In this document: in pieces, positions 24,445 through 38,600 of the stretch
How positions within the stretch are numbered: the stretch's first letter is position 1
Layout of the letters: each line of letters starts with the position of its first letter
Source of the DNA: Vesta saturnalis
Taxonomy: Eukaryota > Arthropoda > Insecta > Coleoptera > Lampyridae
DNA: 64,000 nucleotides
Direction of reading: 5' to 3'
NCBI GenBank assembly: GCA_036346205.1
Contig: JARFJB010000002.1
Span: 5,615,001-5,679,000 of the forward strand
The notes under the pieces: model-generated
Databases searched by the model: none
What the model was told of the DNA's origin: nothing
What the model saw: the letters and a program-made list of their open reading frames with translations, nothing else
Translations under genes and position numbers: made by a program

Positions 24445-24699
24445 TTAGTACAATCTTTTGCTGGCCATTTCACGCCTGTCGTGTTCATCCATCATAGTAG
24501 TTTTTTCCATTCGATCAGTAGCGATACGTTGTATATTATCTAGTAAATCAGGATAGGGATGAATAGCTCGAATAAATTCTTTTCGATCTAATCTATATAA
24601 TTCGCACACATCTACTGCAACTACAGAAGCAACACGTAATTCGTCTCTCATCACAAGAGCGATTTCACCAAAATGCGCTCCATCTTCTAAATGACATAT
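24445..24699 (-). CDS. channel exon 9 (CNBD, second half, stop)
   Basis: Acceptor ttttttag. Encodes ICHLEDGAHFGEIALVMRDE with the F-G-E cassette and L-R-V-A-S (the Arg contacting the cyclic phosphate; the following Thr of HCN is Val). Then YRLDRKEFIRAIHPYPDLLD and helix C, ending S-K-R-L-Y stop at 24445-24447. No strong AATAAA found just downstream. Confidence 0.9.
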   Translation of the reverse strand: MCHLEDGAHFGEIALVMRDELRVASVVAVDVCELYRLDRKEFIRAIHPYPDLLDNIQRIATDRMEKTTMMDEHDRREMASKRLY

Positions 24700-27600
24700 C
24701 TAAAAAATTATAAATGTAAAATGGTAAATATAAAAATTTCTTACACCTAAATAAAATACTATCTTTTGGGTATTAAATGGTGTATTTTTTATTTATCTTT
24801 CATATAAATGTAAACATTTCGGTAATGATTACAGTCATCGTCCTCAGAAAATGGTAATAGCTTTAAGAATTAACTGTCAAAATAAATTTATGAAATATGG
24901 AAAAACAACTATAGTGTGTTATTAATACAGCAGTATCGCAAACGTATAAACCCAGCTGTGGAATCTAATTTTATTTTAGTAGAGAATAGCTACATTTTTA
25001 ATAAATTAAATATTATTAAACTGCCTTGAAGATGACAAATCAAAACACCCTCTAACGGACGAAGACTAACAATGAAAAATGAAACCAAAGAACAAATTTA
25101 ACATTATTTAATGAGTTGTGGTGTAAGTATAGAATCGTAAAAAACTTTCGTTTAAAATTGATAAAGCATACACAAATAAAAACTTGACATTCAAATTAAA
25201 GATCTAATCAAATCTAACGAAGAAATAGTTTTTGGTTATTAATCTTTGTAATTGTTATAGTACGCTGGAAGCACCATGTGTACATTTAATATGATTCTAA
25301 TTTTAACTAGATAGTTAAATTATTGTAGTGTTGTGGTAACTTAACATATTTAATTGGTAAAACTGTTACCTCTTTTCCTGAAGTTGTGAATACAGCCACT
25401 GTTCCACTAGCGATAAAGAACATACAATTTCCTGGAGTAGCTGCTCGTACTATAACATCATTAACAAGGAATATTTCTGAACGTAGACAAGTTACAATAC
25501 GCACTAGTAATGCGAAAGGGATATTTTTAAAGAACGCAACATTTTCAACCAATTTTTGGCAACTGTGCATCGTAATTTCCTGAAAAGTTAACATTGTATT
25601 GCAGTTAAACTAATTATATTATAGATACAATTAGAATAATGTGTTTAATTGTTCTTTAGCGTTCCTCAAGTATTAATTGAGTTATATACGTAAAGCTGTG
25701 ACTGGTCTAAATACATATCGTTGATTTCATAGCCTATACATACTAGCCTATACTAGTGATTGTTTAAATTGCGTTGCGTTGGTGGATTTTAGAATAAGTT
25801 TATACAGTTTAATATAGGTCATTTTTATTAAAAATTACCGTGCTTCGATGGGTTTATTACCAGCTTTATGAGTTATGAGTTTAATAATTAATGAGTAAAT
25901 GTGTTAGTACATGAGATCGAATTTTAGCTTTTGTATTGAGCTTTAAATTTGATTATAATGTATTATTTGATTCTGCAATAGATTAGTAATTTGCTTAATA
26001 TGCAAGTTGAGTAATTTTGAAAATGTATGTAGGATTCACTTACTATAGTGCTTATTCAAAACTTATGTTACTTAGATTGGAATAGTTTGTTTATTGTATT
26101 AAAAAATCACGTCCGCTAATTTTGTAATATGAAGAGTTTGACTAAGTGAGTATTGAGCGGGGATATTGTAGTAAGTTTTGGATTATTGACATGTACCAAA
26201 GGTGAAGTTAGTTGATAGCCCGCGTTAGAGACTGCTGAAAGCTGCCCCTACTGGACGTGGTGGTCTGGTGAAGTGATTTTTGTTGCAATGCAACTTTCTT
26301 GCTGTTAAGAGATGTAGTAATTTGACAATGGTTCAGTTTTTTATAGTTATCCATACATAGTCAATTTATTTGACGTTAAAGGAAATTTTAATTGAATAGT
26401 TAAACTGTGCAGAGTTTTTGAAATTTGAATATTTAAACTTGGAAGCTGTAGCGTTGAAAAGTCATGTACCTACATTAAAGTTTAGTGACAAAACCGGATT
26501 GTGTGAATTGTTAAGAAAATACTAGAACAAACTCTCTTATAAGTGCGCTTTACTTTTCAATAAATGTTTGGAATGTTTTAAGCGAAATCAAAAGGACTCT
26601 CGTACTTTAAGGTTTCAAAGACACTGTGTTACGAAATAATCGAGTAACTTATTACAAATGACTATGTATATATAAACTTAGTGTATATGACACATTTTAT
26701 TTAAAAAAATCGAAGTGAAATTAAGTGTCACTATAACTATTCTGATGTGGTGCTGGGCCGCCTTGGAGCGGAATTGTTCTTGAAATTGTTGTATACATGT
26801 TTATTATAGTTAAATACCAGTAGTTCAAGGTCATCTCCTCAAGGTTCTTAAGTTTTAGCTTACTCTGATTGTACTTTATGAAGCCATTTATTTATTTTTT
26901 TGTTAATTGAAATATGCAAGCCTGTTTAGTTTTTTTTTTTTTTTTGCTTCATAAGATTGACACTAATTATTCTGTTTTTCATTTTTAAATATAAATAGAG
27001 CTTATGCCATTCTGCCTAGCGAAAAGTTGGGTTGCACAGGGGTATAAGTGGATTTAGGCCGAGAGTAATCCGATTACGATCTCGTTTTACAGAAGTACAG
27101 ACGCGTAGGTACTGCTTTTTACTATTTCAGTTTATACATTGTTTTATCACCGTGAATAACGATTTTTACAGCTGCAATTCCATACGAAGCTATTTTAATT
27201 GATTATTAATATTATTATAATAATGTCGAATATACCATATAAAATCAAAAAATTACCGTCAGTTTTGGTTTAATTGCTTTTAGTTACTGTTGAGATTACT
27301 GACAGTGATCTTCGACAGGTATAGAGCAACTGCGAATATTTTAAAGTATAACTGTAAAAATGTCTACATTACGTGGTGGAAAGGCAGTGCACAAGTAAAT
27401 ACGCGAAGTAGTGTACAGTAATTTTAATTATCTTGCAACACTATTCCCAAATGGACCGAAACAAGAAATTAAGCAACATGTTGGTGACTATTCTGAAGTA
27501 CTGTAAGAACGATGGAACAGATTATGAAAGCAGAAAAGATAACGGCTGCCGAAGATAATGGAGATTCAGTATTCAGTTCACCAAAAATGAGGGGTGACTA

Positions 27601-30600
27601 ATTATGTGAATTAAGTGAATTATTAAGTACGACATTTATTGTTAAATGTTATTTTTGCACTTTTGTTACGTAGTAATTCGTTTTATAGTTATGTTAGTTT
27701 AATGTATACACAAATAACGAAATAAAATGTTGTATTGTTCAATATTCCAAAATAATTGGTAATTTAAATTAAAATTGCATTGCTTTTTCGTACGCCACTG
27801 AAAGTAGTAGCACTCAAGTGCGGAGTTACCGGTGAAAGGTGTCCGCGTCGCATCCACGTTTTTCACCAAGCAGAATGACATAAGCTCTAGTTACAGCAAT
27901 CCGTATTTTCAATGGGGCCCAGATTCAAGGCATGTCTAACGTGTAACGTAATTACTCGAATTACGAGGTGTAAGTTACAAAATCTGGTTGTGCCAGTATA
28001 GTTTTATTGAAAGCTTATTTAATTGAAATTAACATAGGTAACGTTAGTATTTTGGATATATTTTGTAAAGTTTAGTTAGTTTGATTAAAATAAATTTCGT
28101 CTTTGAAAAATCTGCGAAACGAAGTATAGTTTGACAGAGTTTTTTCAGTGTAAGTTTTTGTATATCTTGAAAGTGATTTTATGCTGAACTGGGTAAGCTC
28201 ACGTAAATAATTTTTGAAATGATTTTGAAGTAAGTTTATTTAAGAGAGTTTCTCGTAATTAATTTAGTAGATAACGTCATTTAAATGTAAATCGATTTTT
28301 ATTAATTCTTAAGTAAAAAACCGCTGCAAATTGTATCAATAAATAAACCAAAGAAATCGGTTTTTTTGTAAATAACTCGAAAACGGATAACTTTACAAAA
28401 AAATTATAAGAATTCTTTTCGAACAGAAATTTGGATTTTCTATCTAACACTAAATACCAATTTAGTGTACGGGTTCCAAAATCGAGTTTTTTGGAAATAT
28501 TTTGAAAATGAGAAAATTTTCGAAAAAATTTCAAAAAAACTTTTTGTGAGAAATTTTAATTCCTATCTAATGGTGTTTTCACTTTTTAAATATGTTAGGT
28601 AGTTAGGAAGTATTTAGGAAAAACCAGTTTTTTAAAGTGACGATATCTTGTGAACCGTTTTTTGTACAGAAAAAGTATAGGGTCAAAAAATACTCACAGT
28701 TATATTAATAATTTCATATTAAAAGGAAAAAATATAAAAAAATAAAAATTTTCAAACGGGGTACTTACCCCCCAATTTTATCATTTTCCCCATACTTCAC
28801 TGATCCCAAAAACAATTAGTCGATTTGGGTATTTGACATCTATATGTGTGCCAAATTTCAAGTTGATGTGTTTAGTCCTTCGAAAGTTATGGAGTGCGCG
28901 CGCGCCCTCCCACACACATACGCGCACGCACGCACGCATGCGCGCACGCACGCACGCGCGCGCGCACGCACACGCACGCACCCGCGCGTGCACGCACACG
29001 CACGCACACGCGCGGGAACGCGCACGCACGCACGCCCTCGCGCGGGCACGCACACACACGCACCCACGCGCCCACGTGCTTACGCGCCCAGGCGCACACG
29101 CGCACGCACGCACGCACACACGCACACACGCACACACGCACACACGCACACACGCACACACTCACACACGCAAACACGCATACACAGACACACAGACACA
29201 CAGACGCACAGACGTACAGACGCACAGACGCACAGACGTACAGACGCACGCACAGACGCATACACAGACGCACATACGCACGCACGCACGCACCCACACA
29301 CACTCGCTTGCTCGCTCGCTCGCTCCCTCACTCACTCACTCACTCACTCACTCACTCACTCACTCACTCACTCACTCACTCACTCACTCACTCACTCACT
29401 CACTCACTAACTCACTCACTCACTCACTCACTCACCACTCACTCACCACTCACTCACTCACTCACTCACTCACCACCACCACCACCACTCACCACTCACT
29501 CACTCACTCACTCACTCACTCACTCACTCACCACTCACCACTCACTCACTCACTCACTCACTCACTCACTCACTCACTCACTCACTCACTCACTCACTCA
29601 CTCACTCACTCACTCACTCACTCACTCACTCACTCACTCACTCACTCACTCACTCACTCACTCACTCACTCACTCACTCACTCACTCACTCACTCACTCA
29701 CCCACTCACCCACTCACCCACTCACCCACTCACCCACTCGCCCACTCGCCCACTCGCCCACTCACCCACTCACCCAGACATCATGGCCGACCTTGGGGAA
29801 ACTGTCAAGTGTAAAATAAGTTGAAAGTTGGAAGTGAAATGTTATATCTTGGGTTAAGAGTCTTACCATGAGTTACAGGCTGGAAATATGGTATTTTTCA
29901 AGTCTAGAGTTAGAAGTAAAAGTATTTTTTTATATATGCACAAACATTGTTTTATAACTCCATCCCAAACTGTTTTATAGTTACTGGGCTTATTTATTTT
30001 TGTTATTTTGTGTTTTTAATTTAGATACGTACAAAATAGGTGGGTGTTCCCTATATGTAATTTAAGATTACAGGGTTTTAGTACTTCCTAACAAATCAGC
30101 TTTAACTGTCAATCCAAAAATCTTGGAAATAAGTAGTGCGAAAAACAAATGATATTTAAATCTGTTTTATTATAATAACAATTTAATTTATACACAAATA
30201 AAATGTTGAACTTATTAAAAAAATTGTAATTATGGCGATTACTTTATTTGGTAATGTTCTATTTTTTATTTTATTTACGTTAATAGCTGACTGTTAATTT
30301 AGCAATCTAAACAGTTTGATATTATGAAATATTTGTGCATTATCCATTTTTTCAATGAGTTTTATGAACTCTAAATATGTAAACAAATGAGCAATAGAAA
30401 CTACGTTTTTGTGAATATTGAAGTTGAGAATAGGTCCCAAGTTCTTTAAAATCATATAAAAATCGAAATATCGTGTAGGTATGAACTACAATTAGAAAAA
30501 TACTAAAGTTGCATACATTACATAAATTAAATGTGTAATGTTACTTACATAAAATTTTGTGTTAGCTTATATAAATGTACCTAATAGAATGAGTAAATTA

Positions 30601-32245
30601 AAATTAAATTGTTTAAATTACGTAAATGTTATAAATTGAAACTATAATAAAACTGTTTTCAGTAATTGAACATATTACAGTTCTGAAGACTTTAATGCTT
30701 TGTGCTTAGCGTAAAAACGAGGTTTCTAAAATTGTAAAAGATAAATATGATTAATTCTGTTGATTAGAACATTATTACATTATCTACATTTATTTTATAT
30801 AATTTAAAGGAAAATATAAAAAATGCTGCTCAAAGCACGCGCCGCTGGGGGCGGCCTTCTCCCAGGGTCACTATTATCTTGTCTTCGCCTTGCGTTAAAA
30901 AACAATAAATTTATTATGTAAAGCTAATTAAATAAAAATTACCCACATTGTCATAAAAACAAAAAAATAGCGTCAGCTTATCCATCAAGAAATTACATAC
31001 AAAAATGAAAGAAAAAATAAAAAATAATTAGACATAGCTGCATAATTACTATATTATAGCTTATAAAATTTTGTTTTCATTTCTTCTGAAGCTGATTAGA
31101 TTTAATAAGGAATCCGGGATAGTTTTTGGCTTTTATCAAATATTTTTGAAATAGGTGCATATTTCAAAGATATAAATGTACCAGTTTTAAGATTATAAAT
31201 TAACTATGTTTTATGCAATTTTTTCATACGCGTAGTTTGGCGGAAAGAATTCCTAGGGTGGGATTTTTAAAAACCTGAATAGCGATTCACTACGTAGGAA
31301 AATGGGTAAATATATTTTTTAAAGATAATTTTATTCATAAAGTTTTGTAATACGAAGCCAAATGAATTAAATAGGATAGAAAATGCTTAAGCTGTATTAT
31401 CGATAATTTTATATAAGCGGGCAGTTATCATGCGTATGCATTGAAATGTAACATAGTTACATTTCAATGTGCGTATGTATGCTTGTTAACCTCTATCTAA
31501 CATGAAGGTTTAAACGTCCATTTAACTTATATTATTTTTGTTTTTACAATGTTGTCCATTTTAATTATGAACTTATTAGATTACAATAGATGTTATATAA
31601 TTATCCTAAAATATCTGGTGATCTTCCAACCTACAAACTGGAAATTAAGAGAAATAAAATAACTTTAATAACAGTTTTTTTAGGACAATTATGCAACATC
31701 TTTTATAATAAGTTAATTACGAAAATATACAACACTGTAAAAACAGAAACAATAGTCTATGTCAACTATATGCTAACTTAAAAAATTCCAAGAAATGAAA
31801 TAATTTGAATTATAATTTTTTAGGGTAACTATGTAACCTCTTTTTTACACGTTCATAACGAAAACAGGCAACATTGTAAAAACATAAAATAATCTGTCAG
31901 AACGACGTTTAAAGCTTCATGTCAGACAGATAGTAATACATTCATCTTAAAAAAATTCCAAAGCCGCCCGCTTCTATACGATATCAATAATGCAGTATAA
32001 TCATTTTCATTCATATTTAATTAATTTTTTTACTTACCTTGCGTTATATTAAAAAAACGTTATGTGTTTAAGGTCTATATCTAGGTATTTTTGTATATTT
32101 GAAATATGCAGCTGTTTCAGAAATATTTGATAAAAACCAAATCAGCTCTAATCCAAATGAAAGCAAGCTTAAATACAAAATTTTAAGTACCTAGGAATTT
32201 GCGTTCTGGAGTCATCGTGGATACTAACATACATTCACACATACA

Positions 32246-32282
<37 letters not shown>

Positions 32283-32386
32283 CACTGCACCAGGCACAGC
32301 GCGACACACCACACACATCACACACACAAACATACACACACACACGCACACACTCACACACACACACACACACACACACATTCACA

Positions 32387-32436
<50 letters not shown>

Positions 32437-32526
32437 ACGCACGCACGCTCGCACGCACGCACACACGCACGAACGCACGCACGCACGCACACACATACAC
32501 ACGGACGGGCGGGCGGACACGGACAT

Positions 32527-32601
<75 letters not shown>

Positions 32602-35600
32602 CACACACACACACGGACACACGGACGGGCACACACGGACGGGCACACGGACACCTGGGGACACACGGACACGGATACACGGACACACGGACACACGGAC
32701 ACACGGACACCACACAGACACACAGACACACAGACACAGACACACAGGCACACAGACACACAAACACACAGACATCCAGACATGGTGGCCGATCTTGGCG
32801 AAACTTGGACAAAAGTTGTAAAATAACCTAATAAATCGATTTAGCGATAGTGACAAAAAGTCGATTGCATAACCTTTTATAGTTACATGTGTATATGTAG
32901 GTTGGAAGGTAAAAAAGGCATTATTTTATTTCTTTTAATTTCCACTTTGTAGATTGGAAGGTCGTGTGTTCTCTACCAGATATTTTGATTATCAAAAAAT
33001 TCGGATATGCCTGTCCTTTTAAATTTTGGTATGGATGGTTTTTAAAGGTACTTGAAAGATGATTTTATGTTACATTTGGTATGTTCAAAGAAATGAGAAG
33101 TACGCATTTATAAATAGGAGAGAGATTCACTAAATAGCAGTAATTTAACAGTAAATTGTTCATGTACTATACTGTCACAGAGTAGCAAATATGTCCTGGT
33201 CATATACTTACTTGACGCAAATGCCCAGATATTGTTGATAAAATTTCATTTTCTCTAAAATAACTTTTCTGAAAACGAAACTCATAGTACTTTAATAGCC
33301 GTCTTTGCATATATTCGGGCAATTGTCGATGATACATGTACTGCTTTAATTGCCTTACCATTTCAACATACTTTTGGCGCGACGAGGTTGTTGCCTTTAG
33401 AATTTGCATTATTTTGCCTAAAAAGAATATATTTAAAATGTTTTTTTAAAATATAGATTTTCATACCAATTACAAAAATTTCAAGTAGTTTAGACATCGT
33501 CCAGAAACAGGCAATTAATAATAATCCTAATACGTTGGTATGTATTTCCTCGCCTAATGCACCATGTCCAGCATTTCTTATTATTAAAAGTGATTTGTAG
33601 AAATAAACGTGGTACCTTAATTTAGTATTATTCCATGCTACTGTCTCATCCCTAAAAATGTTTTTATTTGATATTTGTAATCTGTGATGAAATTACCATC
33701 ACTATTTAAGTTATGCAACATGAGGATAATCGTTGTAGTTGGATATTTATTAGAAATTGCACTGACAGTACATAGTGCACGGTTTATAATTATGATAAGA
33801 AATATTACATCTAATAGCTACGACAGGAATTTAAGAAAGGTTTCAAGGAATGGTAATCTACCATTCGTCTCGTATTATGCGGGACAGTTTCTTTTTTAAA
33901 CAGATAATTTCGTATATGTAATTATTTTAATAAATCACGTAAAAATACATAAAAATGTACAGCTTTGTAATAAACCCCTTTCTATAACAGATCCAATAAT
34001 CATAATAATCAGTTTATTAACTTAAATGATAAAAATAAATAACTAGATCGAATCCGTAATCCAAAGTATGAAAAAAGCAAATAAATCGACAAATAACTAT
34101 CTCTAATTTGTAATCGAAATTCTAAATTAAAAATAATTAAATAATTTTTCTTTTCTCAAATAAATTACACGCGTAGGGAAAAATCTAATTTAAATAGGAA
34201 GTACGAAGTTTTTGAACAGATTTTTATCGGTTTGAATATTAATAATAAACAAAAATAATAATAATCTACGCAGTAGAATTTTTGTAGCGTGTGACATGGG
34301 TTTTTAGATTTAAAAAAAGGCGCGTAAATAATATTTATGATTGCTATAGCATGGAATTTTTACGAAAAAATACGGTTCCTTTAAACCCATGCTGTATATG
34401 ATTGTTGAAACTCAGAAAAGCGCATTAACACAAATATAGCATATTGATACAAATATAAACTACAAAAGATGTAACTATGCTGTCAACACCTACGAAACTA
34501 ACCATAAACAGATTGGGGTACTATATAACTTATGCATGATCTTTTTTTAATTGATTTTGTTTTCAGTGCAGTTACTCTATTCTACAATCGCACAAAAAAA
34601 AATTTTTTTCTTGTATGATGTAATGTAAACTAATCCTTTTCAGCTTTAAAATTCTACAACTTCATAGGTGGAAGGCATGTATACTCCATGACGCTCGGTG
34701 CAATACCACCATCTTTACCATGAGCTCCTTAATATTGGTGCTCCAATTGTTTGAGTTCGGTAAGGGCTGCCGGTCACTATGCCCTTTATTCCTTATGTAG
34801 CTGCGAACACGCACTAGCCAAGCGTGGCGTTTTAACGGATAAACCCTTAAATGACGAGTTCTAAAACAGACGCTATACCCCAGGTGAGTACGGCGAGACG
34901 CCCATACTCTCACATCGATTCGTCGATCCGTCCTAAGAATTCTGGGAACGCTAAAATCGAGACTAAGAAGAGCAAGATCTGCCAGGAATAAAATTCTGCT
35001 CCATTTCCATGCCGGGGAGGGCCGGACTCAACCAACCTCGATCATCGAAAGTACCAACATTCGGATACATTACTGCAACATACGTGGTATCAGATCGAAT
35101 CTTAATGCTGTTTACCTACACCTTGAAAAGGTGCAACCGGACATTCTGTTTCTATCAGAAACACAAGTCGCTTCTGGAAGAATTGATTTGTCTGACCTGC
35201 AATTTCCCAGACACAACCTCTACTCTAAGTTTCTCCTTCGGAGTATGTGCGTATTATAACGTAGGTTCTAAGAGGAAGTCCGCTTTGGAAATCAACAAAT
35301 TTGACGCGACTTGGTTCAAACATTCTGGGCTCCAATTCATAAAATTCTGTTGTTTGTATAGGTCTCCCAATGATAATAACTTCCAAGATCTTTTTGATTA
35401 CCTTAGTCTGAAAATAGACTACCTCTTATCACAGTTTCCATCTTGCGATATCTCAATTCTGGGAGATTTGAATGTCCACAATTCCAATTGGCTTCAATTT
35501 TTATCTACCCCTAATCCGCAGATCATAGTGCAGAAGTATTTGCTGTATCCAGTGATCTCACACAAATGATTTACGAACCAACCAGAATCCCTGACAACCC

Positions 35601-38600
35601 TAACCATACTCCACATCTCCTGGGCATATTCCTTACAACTCACCCACTTGTCTATAAAACAAGGGTCCTTTCCCCACTTGGTCAATCAGACCACTGCCTA
35701 ATCGAAACAACTTCCTCTGTATCCAATTCCACTGTTACTTGAAAAACAGACAGAACTATGTGGTGTTTTAAATCAGCTAACTGGAGCGAACTGCGAGATT
35801 TTTTTGCAACCTTCCCTTGGTGTGAGTCTTGCTTTAAACGGCCCTCCTCTTCAAATATTGCTCTTTTAATAACTGATGGGTATGGAGGTATACATTCCCA
35901 AAAAACATAATCGTGTAGGTCATGTCCGTTCCCAACCCTGGTTTAATAGGGCTTGCACTGATGCATTATCGCAAAAGCATAAACTCTATACCAAATGGAA
36001 ATCAAATGAATCTGTCGAAAATCACGCCGACTATATTGCCGCAAGGAATAGCACCACCACCAAGGTCAACAAGATGTTTGAAGAACATAAATGCAAAGAA
36101 TTAGTCTCATGTCCTTTGCGTAGTCGTAAATGTTGGTCATTAGCTAAAGCCATCAGTAAAAACTTTAATTCATCTTCCTTTCCTCCCTTGACGTCTCTCG
36201 CCGTAGCTGTGATAGCTGATTCTGCTGACAAAGCTAACCTCTTCGTCGATTACTTTGCATCAAATTCATGTCTCAATGATTCTAGTAAAATTGTGCGGTC
36301 GCCCAAATCTACCTCATATGCTACCAAACCAATCCACTTTTGATATAAGCTCCTAGAATCAATTATCTATAAACGGAAATGTGCATACAAAAGTTCTGAA
36401 GGTATAGCTGGTTGCAGTAAAAACATTTCAAATAGTACTGCATCAAAAAAGAAAATAGGCAGGGAAAAGAAATCCAATTTTCAAAATCTCTCTGAAGATA
36501 GCTCCGAAAGTGCAGAATTTTCTGGTAGTTGTCTTCGAACAAAAGACAAACACATTTTCGGGTTTTGTGACGAATCTGACATTTCTGATGCAAACTTTGA
36601 ACAGATCGTTGGATGCCAGAATGCATGCGAATGTGTCCTTTTGTAAGTACTACAAAATAACCAAGATTTTTGAATTAGCGGAATAAATTATTTGTGAAAT
36701 ACATTTAACATTTAAAATTACTATTTGTGTGTTGTGCGATTATATTTTAGAAAAATGTTGCTGAAACAGAAATATTGCCAAAAGATTCTTAAGTACCTTT
36801 TGGAAATATTTCAAATGTAATGTGAGATTGTGGAAAGAATGGAATGTTTCAGAAACATCTCTGAAACCTTTTGTGAGGTACGGGTAATCTGTTCAAAGAA
36901 GGCCTATGTATAAAAAAAAACAATTGATTAGTAGTAAATCATTGGTAAATTTTATATTTAATATTTTACATACGCTGGTAGTGTGCACGCAAATTTTCCA
37001 GTTCGGAGACTAAGCAACAATTTACTGTTTGGGTCTTCCAAGATTTTTTTCTTTTAACGATGTTTATTTCTTACAATAATTAATTTAATTGAAAAATTTT
37101 CAATTTTACTAACCTAAGTTACCTCTCCGCGTGATACGCTACTGAGTTGGCAAATAATATTTTAAGACATTTGAAGGTCGTATTTGTTACTATATTTATC
37201 TTTTGCTATTATAATGTTGTAGGAAAGGATCGAAAATGCGGTTCAGAGTAGCCAACTGAAATATCCCTTTCATTACAATGTTACACTTATAGCATTTTAG
37301 TTATTTTATAATTGGATGTTGATTATAGTGGAATGGCAGCCATATTATAGAGGTCTAATTATTCGTGAAATGCACTTTATCAATAATTTGCATACATTAA
37401 TTAATACTTTTTTTTTATGTGTAGGATGCAAGCAACCGCTCACTGGATTATCCCTTATCTCTTGTGAAGTGCACATAAAACTCCCAAATCTGTGTTTTTC
37501 ACAGGGAGATTCCCTCACCTTCGCTATACTTAATTTGGTATATTTGTTTTTTAAAAATAAAACAGTTCATGAATAAGTTATTTTAATTAAAAATTTCGTG
37601 TCACTGGTTTGGTTAGTGTTAATTATATTACACTCGTAATATTCATAGGATGTGATAATATTTGAACTTACAGCAATGATAACCTCCTGCATGCATTGAA
37701 AATGTATAAGTTTTTAAAAAGATCTACTGGACCGTTAACTTCAAGTTCCAGCGAGGATAGTCAATCAAAACCAATGAAAAATTTCCTTTAGTTTTCAAAC
37801 CTTGTCACGTAAAGGTATAAAGTCTTCCATGATAGTTGCCAACCATAATACTAAGCAATCCAACGATAAAAGCAAACTGAAGGAATTTTTTGAGACAATA
37901 TTATTATAGTCGGATGTCAATCGTAACAGAAAAAGCGTTGGTAGCTGTTTGTGATGCTCAATCAGGATAACATCATCCCATTTCTGAAAATGTTAATTTA
38001 CCATCGGCACTAGATATGGCAGAAATTATGTTTCGTATGTAAGGGGAGGAAATGCTCTCTCAGACAATACAATCCAACGCAGGATAAACCATATACCGAT
38101 TGATATTAGCGATCAAGTCATAGAAAAGGTAAAAAAAGTACGTTCACATCTTTGCAACTTGTTGAATGCATAGACATTTCGTTTAGTACACAGTTGGTAG
38201 TCTTTGTCTGTTTTAAATCCGATAAAAGATTGATGCAATCACGGAGCAATAACTGGTTCTAAAAGGGGATTTATGATCAAACTAGACATACTTATGCCAA
38301 ATACTTTTTGGATTTTTTCACCGCCAAGCTCTTGCAGCCAAAATGTTACCACCAGATTATTCTAAGGTTTTAAGTGTAATTGCAAAATGGCGAATTCTAT
38401 TAAAGGCAAAGCGTTATACACACGATTATTTTAAAATATTTGTCGAATTGTCGAGATGAAATGTATTCACGAAAGTTGGGGAACTTCCATCCGAAGATTT
38501 AATGTATTTATAGCAGAACAATTAACAGTATACTAAAATTTGTGGTCCGAAATTTCTTTTAAAACTCACCTTTCTTTTTGACCTATCAAATTTGAATTCC

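Noticed and set aside
28833..29819. Open frames of 306-328 codons (His/Thr/Ser repeats) and Cys/Val/Ala repeats on the other strand
   Set aside because: They are translations of CACG/ACTC microsatellites, open in several frames at once; no start context or non-repeat domain.
32199..32856. Cys-Val-rich frames of up to 210 codons
   Set aside because: Pure by-product of the (AC)n compound microsatellite.
33663..33861. Minus-strand hydrophobic stretch (VIFLIIIINRALCTVSAISN) looking like a membrane segment
   Set aside because: It lies between two supported channel exons and cannot be joined in phase without stops; treated as intron.
33684..33899. + strand 71-codon hydrophobic frame beside the pore exon
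   Set aside because: The sense information here is on the minus strand (micro-exon and intron); the + frame has no domain.
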